Origin: UBA5972 sp964567685
Lineage (GTDB): Bacteria; Pseudomonadota; Alphaproteobacteria; Rhodobacterales; Rhodobacteraceae
Length of the DNA: 60,742 bases
NCBI GenBank assembly: GCA_964567685.1
Contig: CAZMNO010000020.1
Coordinates: forward strand, 1 to 60,742
Direction: 5' to 3'
How positions within the stretch are numbered: the stretch's first letter is position 1; each line of letters starts with the position of its first letter. The position numbers were made by a program, and so were the translations under genes. The notes under the pieces were generated by a model. That model was not told where the DNA came from. It saw only the letters and a list, made by a program, of their open reading frames with translations, and made no database searches. This document shows, in pieces, positions 42,443 to 51,428 of this stretch.

Positions 42443-43996
42443 ATGCGACAGAACTCAGCGCGACGATCAGGGCGGAAGGCACGAAATCCCTCTGACATTC
42501 AGGCTATGGGCCGACCAGTGGAACCGGGGATGATTGGCGGCGCCTACAAGCCCCTGAGCCGGGCCGAGATGACACGCATCCATTCGCTTGTTCTTGAATT
42601 GCTGGCAGATCTCGGCCTTTCACAGATCACGCCGTCTTTGCAGGCCAGGGCCCTGGCGGCAGGATGTGAGCTGAGCGAAGCGGGACGGCTGTGTTTTCCA
42701 CGCACACTGGTTGAGGATGTGATTGCGCGAACAAGGCGCGGGTTCACGCTCTATGGGATTGATCCGGCGCATGATCTTGAGATCGGCGGGCAGCGCATCC
42801 ACGCAGGAACCGGTGGTGCAGCCCCGACGATGCGGGATTTTGACACCGGCAGATACCGCGACAGCACGGTTGCCGACCTTTACGACATCGCACGGCTGGT
42901 CGACCGGATGGAGCATATTCACTGGTATCACCGCTCGGTCGTGGCGCGGGATACGGAAACGGCGCTCGATCTGGATATCAACACCACCTATGCCTGTCTG
43001 TCGGGCACTGCCAAATCCATCGCTGCCAGCCTGACCGACAGCACCAGCGTCGATACCGTTTTGCCGATGCTGGATTTAGTGGCAGGCGGTGAGAACCGGT
43101 TTCGCAAGCGTCCCTTTTTTACCCTTGTCTGCTGTCACGTCGTGCCGCCGATGCGCTTTGCCACGGAAAGTTGCGATGCGCTGGAAGCTGCCGTCGTTGC
43201 CGGAATACCGGTCCTTCTGGTGGCAGCAGGGCAGGCGGGGGCCACGGCACCGGCAGCGCTGGCCGGGGCTGTGGCGCAAACCTGTGCAGAGGTTCTTGCC
43301 GGGCTGATCCTGTGTAACATCATCGACCCCAATTGCCGCGCCATCTTTGCCACCTGGCCTTTCGTTTCCGACCTGCGCACAGGGTCTATGACCGGGGGGT
43401 CTGGTGAGCAGGCTTTGCTATCTGCAGCCTGTGCGCAGATGGCCGGTTTTTACGACCTGCCCAATTCAGTGCCCGCCGGCATGACCGACAGCAAGCTGCC
43501 TGACGTTCAGGCGGGTGGGGAAAAGGGTTACACCATCGCTTTGGCCGCCCATGCCGGGGCCTCGATGATCCATGAATGCGCCGGGATGCACGGCAGCCTG
43601 ATGGGCACCTCGCTGGAAAGCTACGTGCTGAACAATGACCTTCTTGGGGCGATCCTCAGAACGGTGAAGGGGGTTGAGGTCAGCGAGGATACGCTGAATT
43701 TCGACGTGATCCGCGATGTCGTGCTGGGCGAGGGGCATTATCTTGGCCATGCCCAGACCTTTGCCCGGATGAAAACCGATTACCTTTACCCGGACATTGC
43801 CGACAGGCGCAGTATCAGCGAATGGGAAGAAGGCGGAGCGCCAGCAGCTCAGGATGTTGCGCGTGACAAGGTGCGCCAAATCCTCGCAGAGCATTATCCG
43901 ACACATATCGCTTCGCAAACAGACGCGAAGATCAGAGAAAACTACAACATTGTTTTGCCGGACACCCGAATGCGCGCGGGCAATGGAGTTTGGTAG
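42443..43996 (+). CDS. MttB-family methyltransferase, non-pyrrolysine
   Basis: A 517-aa protein of the trimethylamine methyltransferase (MttB) superfamily, a TIM barrel that transfers methyl groups from quaternary amines to a corrinoid protein. Motifs seen are IHAGTGGAAPTMRDFDTG, TDSTSVDTVLPMLDLVAGG, and AAHAGASMIHECAGMHGS. No in-frame amber codon occurs, so it is the MtgB/MtpB-like non-Pyl type, whose substrates include glycine betaine, proline betaine and carnitine. No cognate corrinoid protein gene lies beside it. It heads a cluster with an FAD-GcvT demethylase (25 bp downstream) and a DddP-like M24 protein. GTGAGGCGAC precedes the ATG. Confidence 0.9.
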   Translation: MRQNSARRSGRKARNPSDIQAMGRPVEPGMIGGAYKPLSRAEMTRIHSLVLELLADLGLSQITPSLQARALAAGCELSEAGRLCFPRTLVEDVIARTRRGFTLYGIDPAHDLEIGGQRIHAGTGGAAPTMRDFDTGRYRDSTVADLYDIARLVDRMEHIHWYHRSVVARDTETALDLDINTTYACLSGTAKSIAASLTDSTSVDTVLPMLDLVAGGENRFRKRPFFTLVCCHVVPPMRFATESCDALEAAVVAGIPVLLVAAGQAGATAPAALAGAVAQTCAEVLAGLILCNIIDPNCRAIFATWPFVSDLRTGSMTGGSGEQALLSAACAQMAGFYDLPNSVPAGMTDSKLPDVQAGGEKGYTIALAAHAGASMIHECAGMHGSLMGTSLESYVLNNDLLGAILRTVKGVEVSEDTLNFDVIRDVVLGEGHYLGHAQTFARMKTDYLYPDIADRRSISEWEEGGAPAAQDVARDKVRQILAEHYPTHIASQTDAKIRENYNIVLPDTRMRAGNGVW

Positions 43997-44023
43997 GGTG
44001 AGTAACCGGAAAGGGCTTTTGTG

Positions 44024-46435
44024 ATGCAGTCTCAGGCAAAAGTTGTGATCGTTGGTGGCGGCATGATGGGCGTGGGCCTTTTGTATCATTTGGCCGAGGA
44101 AGGCTGGACCGATGTCGTCCTGATCGAAAAGGGCGAGCTGACCTCAGGCTCCACCTGGCACGCTGCGGGGCAGTGCCCCTCGTTCATCGGCAATTACAAC
44201 ATGGCCAAGGTGCATCACTACTCCAACACGCTTTACCCCAAGCTTGAAGAGATCACCGGGCAGGCCGCGGGCTGGCATGGTTGCGGTGGTATCAGGCTGG
44301 CGACAACACAGGAAGAGGTGGATTGGTTCCGCTATGTCTCCGGCTTTGCCGCCAATGTCGGCTTTCACATGGAGGTCATCGGCCCCAACGAGATCAAGCG
44401 CATCAATCCGTGGTTGGATACCGAAGGCGTGCTGGCCGGGGCGTGGACGACGATGGATGGCCATGTTGATCCATCCAGCTCCTGTAACGCGATGGCTGCG
44501 GGCGCGCGGCAGATGGGCGCGACGGTCATCCGGCGCACGCTTGTCACTGATATCAACATCCTGCCCTCAGGCGAATTTGAGGTGGTCACCGATCAGGGGA
44601 ACATCACCTGCGAACATGTGGTCAACGCTGGTGGTTGCTATGCGCGCGAGGTGGGCAATTGGGTTGGTGTCGATACGCCGATCACCAATATGGAACACCA
44701 GTATCTGGTGACGGAGCCGCTGGAGGAATTCAAAGACACCGATACCGAACTGCCGGTGATGCGCGACCCGGCCACGGCGGGCTATTACCGGCAGGAACAA
44801 AAGGCCGGGCTGGTTGGTATCTACGAGCATTACGGCAGCAGGGAAGCCTGGGCCGGGCGCGGGGGCAGCCCGGAATGGGATGCGGAAAACGAGCTGTTTG
44901 AAGGCGATATCGACCGCATCGCGCCATGGCTGGAAAAGGCGCTTGAGCGGATGCCGATATTCGCTAATGCGGGCATCAAGCGGGTGATCAACGGGGCTAT
45001 TCCGCATACGCCTGACGGCAATCCTCTGGTTGGCCCGGCCCATGGGGTGAGGAATTTCTGGCAGTGCTGCGGCGCTTCGATCGGCATTGCGCAGGGTGGG
45101 GGTTGCGGCAAATATCTGGCGCAATGGATGGTGCATGGGGATGCCGAGATCAACATGCGCGCAATGGACCCGCGCCGCTTTGGCAGCTATGCCGATCAGG
45201 ACTACACCAGCGCCAAAAGCTTTGATGATTACGAGCATATGTTCGAAACCCCTTTGCCGGGGCGCGAGATTGCGGTGGCGCGTGGTAATCGTGTCACCCC
45301 GCTTTATGACAGGCTGAAAGCCAAAGGCGCGGTCTATACCGAGGTTTATGGCTGGGAGCGCCCGAAATGGTTCTCGCCTGATGGCCGCGAAGAAATGCTG
45401 GGCTATCGGCGCAACAATGTCTTTGGCGTGGTGGCTGAAGAATGCCGCGCGGTGCGCGAGCGTGTTGGCATTTGCGATCTGTCGAGCTTTGCCAAGTTTG
45501 ATGTAACCGGGCCGGGGGCCGAGGCGCATTTGGACCGGTTGACGGCGAACCGACTGCCGAAGAAAGCGGGAGGGATAAATCTGACCCATGTCCTGTCGGA
45601 AAACGGACGGATTCACGGCGAATGGACGATCACCCGGCTGGCTGATGACAGGTTCTATGTGCTGACCGGTGCCGGAACCGAGCGCGAGGCGCTTGATCAC
45701 CTGAGATTTGCCAATGGTGAGGGCGTGACGATCACAAATGTAACGGACGATTACGGTATGCTGGTCGTCGCCGGACCGAAAGCCCGCGAGGTTCTCGCCC
45801 CGCTGACCGATGCCGACCTGACCACGCCCGCCTTCCGCTGGCTGTCGGGTCAGGAGATCTCCATTGCAGGCGTTCCCGTCCGCGCGCTCAGGGTTAACTA
45901 TGTCGGCGAGCTTGGCTGGGAACTGCACGCGCCAATGGCCGCGCTTGCCACGCTTTACGATGCAATCTGGGCCTCGGGCGAGGCGCATGGGATTGCCAAT
46001 TTTGGCGCATATGCGATCAATTCGCTGCGCATGGAAAAGGGCTATCGTGGGCTGGGGGCGGAGCTGACCAACGAGATTACGCTGATTGAAGCGGATTGCG
46101 AGCGGTTTTATGCCCCCGACAAGGGAGCGTTCACTGGCCGTGCCGCCACTGAGATTGTGCGCCAGAAGGGTGTCGATACAAGATTGGTCTACGCCGAGGT
46201 TGCGGCCACGGATTGCGACATCTATGGCGGTGAGGCGGTCATGCAGGGTGACAAGGTGGTCGGCGTCTGCACCTCAGGCGGTTATGGGCATGCGACGGGC
46301 AAGAGCCTTGCATTCGCTTATGTCGATCCCGGTTGTGATGACGGGCTGGAGGTCATCATTCTGGGTGAGCGTCGGGCCTTCACGCATCTGGATGAACCAG
46401 CCTGGGATGCGACGAACGCCCGGCAGAAAGCCTGA
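44024..46435 (+). CDS. FAD-dependent demethylase with GcvT domain (dimethylglycine/sarcosine dehydrogenase type)
   Basis: An 803-aa two-domain enzyme. The N-terminal DAO-type FAD domain begins VVIVGGGMMGVGLLYHLAEEG and has GSTWHAAGQ, whose His is the covalent FAD attachment site in dimethylglycine and sarcosine dehydrogenases. The C-terminal half is a GcvT/aminomethyltransferase domain (VGICDLSSFAKFDVTGPGAE, YVGELGWELHAP, EKGYRGLGAELT) that passes the methyl carbon to tetrahydrofolate. Likely N-demethylates a methylamine such as dimethylglycine or N-methylproline. ATG at 44024 preferred over GTG 44021. It lies 27 bp after the MttB gene. Confidence 0.92.
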   Translation: MQSQAKVVIVGGGMMGVGLLYHLAEEGWTDVVLIEKGELTSGSTWHAAGQCPSFIGNYNMAKVHHYSNTLYPKLEEITGQAAGWHGCGGIRLATTQEEVDWFRYVSGFAANVGFHMEVIGPNEIKRINPWLDTEGVLAGAWTTMDGHVDPSSSCNAMAAGARQMGATVIRRTLVTDINILPSGEFEVVTDQGNITCEHVVNAGGCYAREVGNWVGVDTPITNMEHQYLVTEPLEEFKDTDTELPVMRDPATAGYYRQEQKAGLVGIYEHYGSREAWAGRGGSPEWDAENELFEGDIDRIAPWLEKALERMPIFANAGIKRVINGAIPHTPDGNPLVGPAHGVRNFWQCCGASIGIAQGGGCGKYLAQWMVHGDAEINMRAMDPRRFGSYADQDYTSAKSFDDYEHMFETPLPGREIAVARGNRVTPLYDRLKAKGAVYTEVYGWERPKWFSPDGREEMLGYRRNNVFGVVAEECRAVRERVGICDLSSFAKFDVTGPGAEAHLDRLTANRLPKKAGGINLTHVLSENGRIHGEWTITRLADDRFYVLTGAGTEREALDHLRFANGEGVTITNVTDDYGMLVVAGPKAREVLAPLTDADLTTPAFRWLSGQEISIAGVPVRALRVNYVGELGWELHAPMAALATLYDAIWASGEAHGIANFGAYAINSLRMEKGYRGLGAELTNEITLIEADCERFYAPDKGAFTGRAATEIVRQKGVDTRLVYAEVAATDCDIYGGEAVMQGDKVVGVCTSGGYGHATGKSLAFAYVDPGCDDGLEVIILGERRAFTHLDEPAWDATNARQKA

Positions 46436-46451
46436 TCAAGCTGGAGGCAAT

Positions 46452-47753
46452 ATGAACGACGCAACCGATTATTCCAAAGAGTTCCCCGCCAAACCCCAGC
46501 CTCTGACGCTGGAGCAGGCGGCCTGGATCACCCCACCGATGCAGGCGGTTGATACCGAGGGCATGATCGATGTGCCGCGTATGCGGGCCTATCGGCAGAA
46601 CCGGCTTAAGGCCGAGATCGTTGCGCAGGGGCTGGATGCGATCATTCTGGTTGAACCCTTGTCGATCCGCTATGCAACCGGCGTGCGCAACTGCACGCTT
46701 TTTCAGATGCATATTCAGGCGGGATATCTGTTCATCCCCGCCGAGGGGCCGGTGGTTTATTTTGACACGGCACCCGGGCGTGAAACCGGATCACAGCTGG
46801 AAACGATTGATGAAATTCGGGCGGATGTTCTGCCGATTGGGTTCATGTTCGCAGGTCACCGCCAGCAGGAATGGGCGCGGAACTGGGGCAATCAGATGGA
46901 TGACCTCATTCGCACCCATTGCGGGCAAGGGGCGAAAAAGATCGGCGTTGAACGGGCCGGGTTTCATGCGGAACAGGCGCTTGTGGAAAAGGGCCATCAC
47001 CTCAGTGACGTGGCCCCGGTGCTGGCCCATGCGCGCAAGATCAAAAGCCCCGAGGAAATTCTGGCGATGAACCTGACCATAGCCGTGGCTGAAGACGGCA
47101 TGACAAGGATGCGTGACAATCTGAAGAACGGGGTGATGGAACAGGAGCTCTGGGCGCATATGTGGACCGCCCTGATAGAAGGTGGCGGCGAGTGGCTGGA
47201 TTACCGTCTGCTGGCTTCGGGAGAGCGCACCAATCCGTGGCAGCAGGAGGCGTCATCCCGGATGATCCGCGCCGGTGATCTGGTGGTGTTTGACTGTGGT
47301 ATGGTTGGACCGTTCAGCTATGGCGCTGATATCAGCCGCGCCTATCATTGCGGGCCGGGGCGGCCCAGTGCCTATCAGAAGAAGCTTTATTCAATTGCCC
47401 ATCAGGAGGTTATACAGAACACCGAACTGGTCCGCTCGGGTGCGGCGTTTTCCGATATCGCACGGGCGCGATACATTCCGCCAGAGGGGTTCGGCGATCA
47501 ACTTTACCCCTGCCTGATGCACGGGTTGGGTATGGCTGACGAATGGCCTGCGATCCTCCATTCCCCGGACCACCCGGAATTTTTCGATGGCGAGCTGGAA
47601 ACCGGCATGGTGATTTGCGTCGAAAGCTATATCGGCGAGATTGGTGAGGTTGAAGGCGTGAAGCTTGAGGATCAGGTGCTAGTCACTGACAGCGGCCCGA
47701 TTACGCTTTCCCGCTATCCCTATGAGGACGATCTTTTGCTGGCAGAGTTTTAG
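46452..47753 (+). CDS. M24-family metalloenzyme, DddP-like
   Basis: A 433-aa protein similar by eye to the DMSP lyase DddP over its whole length: LSIRYATGVRN, GGGEWLDYRLLASGERTNPW, CLMHGLGMADEWP and VEGVKLEDQVLV all have close DddP counterparts. M24 metal ligands are intact (FDCGMVGPFSYGADISR gives two Asp, then the His of LMHG, the Glu of CVESY and of KLEDQ). The Asp six residues after the His, catalytic in DddP, and the Tyr five before it are both present. DMSP lyase activity is possible; another onium compound lyase or amidase is equally consistent with the neighbours. CTGGAGG lies 5 bases before the ATG. Confidence 0.87.
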   Translation: MNDATDYSKEFPAKPQPLTLEQAAWITPPMQAVDTEGMIDVPRMRAYRQNRLKAEIVAQGLDAIILVEPLSIRYATGVRNCTLFQMHIQAGYLFIPAEGPVVYFDTAPGRETGSQLETIDEIRADVLPIGFMFAGHRQQEWARNWGNQMDDLIRTHCGQGAKKIGVERAGFHAEQALVEKGHHLSDVAPVLAHARKIKSPEEILAMNLTIAVAEDGMTRMRDNLKNGVMEQELWAHMWTALIEGGGEWLDYRLLASGERTNPWQQEASSRMIRAGDLVVFDCGMVGPFSYGADISRAYHCGPGRPSAYQKKLYSIAHQEVIQNTELVRSGAAFSDIARARYIPPEGFGDQLYPCLMHGLGMADEWPAILHSPDHPEFFDGELETGMVICVESYIGEIGEVEGVKLEDQVLVTDSGPITLSRYPYEDDLLLAEF

Positions 47754-48090
47754 GGGGATTGGGCGCAACTACGGTCGGAACCTACTAACCCAATGAAACC
47801 GTCAGATGACCGCTTCGCACGTCCAAAACCACAATCGAATCTTAGTAGCATGCAAATGCATGCGCACAAGGAATCTGACCCGAAGATGAGTTTGTCGAAC
47901 CAAGCCAATACCAGCAGCGCCAACTACAGTGAAAATGGGGTCTCGGCAATTGTCACTCCTGTTCTTTGGTCTTTGTAAACCTTGGCTGACGCCGGGCGTC
48001 AACAGAGGATGATAAAGCCAGACTTTACAAATATATTCAATTCAGTGAATATATACGATGCGTGATAACGCGTTATTGGGAGGTGGACGA
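47754..48090. other. intergenic region upstream of MBL gene
   Basis: A 337-bp gap. No gene supported. It contains the palindrome at 48031-48054 and, just before 48091, a GGAGGTGG ribosome site. Confidence 0.5.
48031..48054. promoter_or_regulatory. ATATATTCA-N6-TGAATATAT palindrome, ArsR-type operator candidate
   Basis: Perfect 9-bp inverted repeat arms (48031-48039, 48046-48054), 36 bp before the MBL gene start. Inside it is ATTC-N8-GAAT (48035-48050), the pattern described for sulfide/persulfide-responsive ArsR-family repressors such as SqrR and BigR. No such regulator gene is in the window. Confidence 0.55.
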
Positions 48091-49050
48091 ATGCACCGTT
48101 TACTCGTGCGAATAGCAGCAGTTGTCCTGTTGCTGCAGGCCAACGGGTCACATGCCAGCGAGGACGTAGAAGATCAATACCCTCAGTCAGAGCTCTATTC
48201 GAAACCAGTCGAAGTTATACCACACGTATTCTCGGCAATTGGTGCAACGGCACCTCCGACCTATGAAAACTCGGGTCACAACAACAACTTGTCTTTTATC
48301 GTGACGGATGAGGGTGTCGTGGTTGTCAACGGTGGCGCATCGGCGCGCCTGGCCAAGGCGCTGCACGATGAGATCAAGATTGTCACAGACCTGCCGGTCA
48401 AGCTTGTCATCAACGAAAACGGGCAAGGCCACGCTATGCTCGGCAATTCGTACTGGGCTGACCAAGGGGTTGATATCCTGGCGCATGTCGATGCGATTGA
48501 AGAAGTAGAGGAACGCGGAGGGTCAATTCTGGAGAGGATGGAGCGCTACAATCGCGAGAAGGCAGAAGGAACCCGTGTTGTTGCTGCCAACCTCAGTTTC
48601 GAAGATCGCTATGAGTTCGAGATGGGTGGGGTCAAGTTCGTTGTGCTACACCTTGGTCCGGCACACGGACCAGGCGATACGCAGGTCTGGATACCAGAAT
48701 GGGATATCATGCTGACCGGTGATCTAACCTTCCACGAACGCCTGCCGCCGATCTTTCAGGGGGGCTGCTCGTTGTGCTGGCTTGAAACCTTCGAAAACGA
48801 ATTCATGAAGATCAACCCGACCTATGTGATCCCCGGACACGGGCATCCGACAAATGTCGCACAGGTCACGCGCTATACCCGCGACTATCTGCTGGATATC
48901 CGCGCCAAAATCCGAGAGCATATCGACAATGGTGGCGATCTGACAGACGCGTATTATGTCGATCAGAGCCGCTGGAGTCATCTTGACACGTTCGAGCAAC
49001 TGGCACCGCGCAACGCGGGGCGGGTTTATGAAGAGATGGAATGGGAGTGA
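48091..49050 (+). CDS. exported MBL-fold protein with degenerate zinc motif
   Basis: A 319-aa protein of the metallo-beta-lactamase fold, exported by signal peptide MHRLLVRIAAVVLLLQANGS-HA. The canonical HxHxDH motif is replaced by ENGQGH (109-114), leaving one of four ligands. The later ligands are present: His in HLGPAHGPGDT, Asp in LTGDLTF, His in IPGHGHP. It probably binds at most one metal or none. Family relatives include SoxH-like and PQQ-relay hydrolases of the periplasm. ATG at 48091 is chosen for the GGAGGTGG ribosome site and signal peptide; an in-frame ATG at 48058 lies just past the palindrome. Confidence 0.85.
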   Translation: MHRLLVRIAAVVLLLQANGSHASEDVEDQYPQSELYSKPVEVIPHVFSAIGATAPPTYENSGHNNNLSFIVTDEGVVVVNGGASARLAKALHDEIKIVTDLPVKLVINENGQGHAMLGNSYWADQGVDILAHVDAIEEVEERGGSILERMERYNREKAEGTRVVAANLSFEDRYEFEMGGVKFVVLHLGPAHGPGDTQVWIPEWDIMLTGDLTFHERLPPIFQGGCSLCWLETFENEFMKINPTYVIPGHGHPTNVAQVTRYTRDYLLDIRAKIREHIDNGGDLTDAYYVDQSRWSHLDTFEQLAPRNAGRVYEEMEWE

Positions 49051-49399
49051 TCGATCTGCATTGGTTGTCTGGTCGACGCGACTGATCCTGATTGCGCAAG
49101 CGACCGCTATTGCGTTTTGATGCGAGCTTGCGTCATTGGCGAATGTGTTTTCCTTGCGGATTGGTCACCTGATTACCATGGGGTACGGTAATACGCATTA
49201 TGAAGCAGAGCGCAATACCGCAAGTTTTCTCGCCGCGCCCAAACACGGGTGATGCATCGCAATTGGATATCATGGCGGCACCGACTTTCTGCCTGACCAT
49301 TTAGCTGGCAGCAACCGCCATCTGCAGGTTGGGAGTCGCGAACCAGTTCAGCTTACGTGAACACCAATCATCGTAATGATCACATTCGCCCAAGCTGGA
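49051..49399. other. 349-bp gap, no gene seen
   Basis: Convergent region between the MBL gene and the EctC-like gene. No coding sequence or clear repeat. A small GGATC/GATCC stem occurs near 49398-49412 overlapping the end of the EctC-like gene. Confidence 0.4.
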
Positions 49400-49771
49400 T
49401 CACAGCGATCCATCCTCATCATGTGTCTCAAGCCCGGTGAGTGCCGGGAAGAATGTGCAAATGACACGTGTCCGCTCGGTTATCTTGATGCGATGGCGAT
49501 CATGATTGTTCATGGCATAAAGCGTACCGGGGCGGATGTCGTGGATTGCTCCGGTGTCCAACTCTTCCACGATGCCGCGACCTTCCAGGCAATAGCAGGC
49601 TTCGAGATGGTTCTTTTGCCAGAGAGTCATCTCAAACCCTGCCTCAAGTATGCCGTCAGCCAGAGTCACGCCCATCCCGTCCTCGGCATGAAGCAGGCGC
49701 ATTGAATGCCATTTGTTCCCGTGCGTCTCGCCCTTTGTGCCAATCACGTCTTCCAGTGTTTTGACAATCAT
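49400..49771 (-). CDS. ectC: EctC-like cupin (ectoine synthase family), divergent
   Basis: A 123-aa cupin of the ectoine synthase family, which cyclises N-gamma-acetyl-diaminobutyrate to ectoine. Conserved positions are Trp21, Arg25, HLEACYCLEG with the iron-ligand Glu57, TLYAM with Tyr85, and HDRH with His93, ending LTGLETHDEDG. Several positions that line the substrate pocket of studied enzymes differ (Thr40 is Gly, Tyr52 is Gln). No ectA or ectB is in the window. It is the last gene of an operon with GFA and DUF1059 genes. It may be a solitary EctC or an enzyme with a shifted substrate. GAGGAG precedes the ATG at 49771. Confidence 0.8.
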   Translation of the reverse strand: MIVKTLEDVIGTKGETHGNKWHSMRLLHAEDGMGVTLADGILEAGFEMTLWQKNHLEACYCLEGRGIVEELDTGAIHDIRPGTLYAMNNHDRHRIKITERTRVICTFFPALTGLETHDEDGSL

Positions 49772-49781
49772 TGCAGGCTCC

Positions 49782-49982
49782 TCAAACCTCAACTTCCTTT
49801 ATCAGGGTATCCAAGTAGTCGCGGGTTTCCTGATCCCAGTCGTCGGGGTTTTCGTTGTGCGCGATGTGGGCATGGTGGCCGATCATCTGCCACAACTCGT
49901 CCTTGGTTTCCGTCGTGATGCTGGCAGGGCAGGCTTCCATTCCTTCGCAGTCGCGGCAGGCATATGAATAGGCTTTGGTCAT
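49782..49982 (-). CDS. DUF1059 small protein
   Basis: A 66-aa soluble protein with an N-terminal Cys cluster, YACRDCEGMEACPASI, and a helical C-terminus (TKDELWQMIGHHAHIAHNENPD). This matches the DUF1059 family. The function is unknown, possibly metal- or redox-related. ATG at 49982 with AAGGAGAACTTCT just upstream; the open frame before it is not protein-like. It sits 16 bp after the GFA gene and 10 bp before the EctC-like gene. Confidence 0.85.
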   Translation of the reverse strand: MTKAYSYACRDCEGMEACPASITTETKDELWQMIGHHAHIAHNENPDDWDQETRDYLDTLIKEVEV

Positions 49983-49998
49983 AGAAGTTCTCCTTGGT

Positions 49999-50406
49999 TC
50001 ACGACGGGAAACCGTCATAGTTGCGCATATCTTCGTTGAACTTCACCCAATGCAGGCGTTCGCTCAGGAACACGTTGGATTCAGGTGTGATCGCGTTGGG
50101 GTCATCAAGCGAGGCGATGGTGATTGCGATGTCGTTCCAACCCTCGCCATGGTATGTCAGTGGTGATCCGCATGTCCCGCAAAACCCACGCCAGATACCA
50201 GGTGAGGATTCGAATTCCCTTATCTTTCCCTTGGTGACCGAAAACGTTTCCGGAGCAGCGCCAAACCAGGGAACATAGGCTCCTCCGGTCGCCCGACGGC
50301 AATCGTCGCAATGGCAAATTCCGCTGTAAGTGTGTTCACCCGTTACCCGATAACGCACTGAACTACATCTGCAACCACCCTCAACCACATGACTCTTTTT
50401 TGACAT
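49999..50406 (-). CDS. GFA/CENP-V family zinc protein
   Basis: A 135-aa protein of the glutathione-dependent formaldehyde-activating (GFA) fold. Zinc-binding Cys occur in the expected groups: GGCRCSSV, CHCDDCRR, and GFCGTCGSPLTY. Members bind glutathione adducts or act on small aldehydes/thiols; formaldehyde activity of the family is disputed. A formaldehyde link would suit the nearby demethylases, but is not shown. First gene of a three-gene operon divergent from a LysR regulator. Confidence 0.9.
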   Translation of the reverse strand: MSKKSHVVEGGCRCSSVRYRVTGEHTYSGICHCDDCRRATGGAYVPWFGAAPETFSVTKGKIREFESSPGIWRGFCGTCGSPLTYHGEGWNDIAITIASLDDPNAITPESNVFLSERLHWVKFNEDMRNYDGFPS

Positions 50407-50537
50407 TCAGGAACCCCTGACTATTATATTTTCTGCAAGCATAAGGTGCCTCAGAAATGGATTATCCCCTTATTATTGGAAATATCGGCAGAAAATGCGA
50501 CTCAGAAATTCACTTTAGCTATAAGAATTGCTAACAT

Positions 50538-51428
50538 ATGGACTGGCGCAATCTCCCCTCGCTCAACGCGCTCAAGGCGTTTTCTGCACTTGCCGACACC
50601 GGGTCATATACACATGCAGGCAGCGCGTTGAATGTAACCCACGCCGCTGTCATGCAGCAGGTCAAGTCACTAGAGGAACATTTCGGCCTGCAACTCGTCA
50701 TTCGCACAGGGCGCGCCATTCTCATGACCGAGGACGGGCGCATATTGGCGGACAAGATCAAAACCGGTTTTGAGCACATTCTGGACGGGGTGGATACTTT
50801 AACGGCGAATGAACTTGCGCGCCCGGTGCAGGTGACGATGTCCCCGGCCTTTGCTGCAATGTGGCTTATGCCTAGGCTGGCAGATTTTCAAACCCGCTTC
50901 CCGGATATTACCCTTCTTCTGAATCCCACCGGTAGTTTTGTGGAGTTGAAACCAGGCGGAATGGATGTGGCGATCCGCTACAGTCGAACCGATGCGTTGG
51001 CTGAAGATGCCGATACCCTGCTCGATCTTGATCTTGTGGTTGTCGGAGCGCCTTCTCTGTTGGAAGCCGGCGCTATTTCTGAACCCGCTGATTTGCTGCA
51101 TATGCCCTGGCTTCAGGAACTCGGGACACAGGAAGTTTCCGACTGGTTCAGCCGCCGAGGTGTGCCACTGGATCGGCCACTCATGATTTCACACATGCCA
51201 GGCAATCTGATCATGGATGCGGTCAAACGGGGCGACGGGATCACTTATACCGTACGTCAATGGCTTAAGGACGAAATACAAAACGGCGATCTGGTGGAGA
51301 TGTTTGGTGAAGAGCGCGGTGGCGTATTTTACATTCATACGCTGCCAACAGAAAAACGGCGTGCAGTCAGGACCTTCGTCAATTGGTTGAAGTCACAGGC
51401 GCCGGACCAACAGCTGAATCTGGATTGA
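50538..51428 (+). CDS. LysR-family transcriptional regulator (GcvA-like)
   Basis: A 296-aa regulator. The N-terminal winged helix-turn-helix reads LPSLNALKAFSALADTGSYT, ALNVTHAAVMQQVKSLEEHF. The substrate-binding domain has the GcvA-like layout (LMPRLADFQTRFPDITL, GMDVAIRYSRTD, MISHMPGNLIMDAVKRGDGI). It is divergent from the GFA/DUF1059/EctC-like operon with 131 bp between, so it is the likely regulator of that operon. Inducer unknown. Confidence 0.93.
   Translation: MDWRNLPSLNALKAFSALADTGSYTHAGSALNVTHAAVMQQVKSLEEHFGLQLVIRTGRAILMTEDGRILADKIKTGFEHILDGVDTLTANELARPVQVTMSPAFAAMWLMPRLADFQTRFPDITLLLNPTGSFVELKPGGMDVAIRYSRTDALAEDADTLLDLDLVVVGAPSLLEAGAISEPADLLHMPWLQELGTQEVSDWFSRRGVPLDRPLMISHMPGNLIMDAVKRGDGITYTVRQWLKDEIQNGDLVEMFGEERGGVFYIHTLPTEKRRAVRTFVNWLKSQAPDQQLNLD

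Noticed and set aside
46452..47753. Plain Xaa-Pro peptidase
   Set aside because: The sequence around the metal site and C-terminus follows DddP much more closely than prolidase, so a peptidase call would be misleading.
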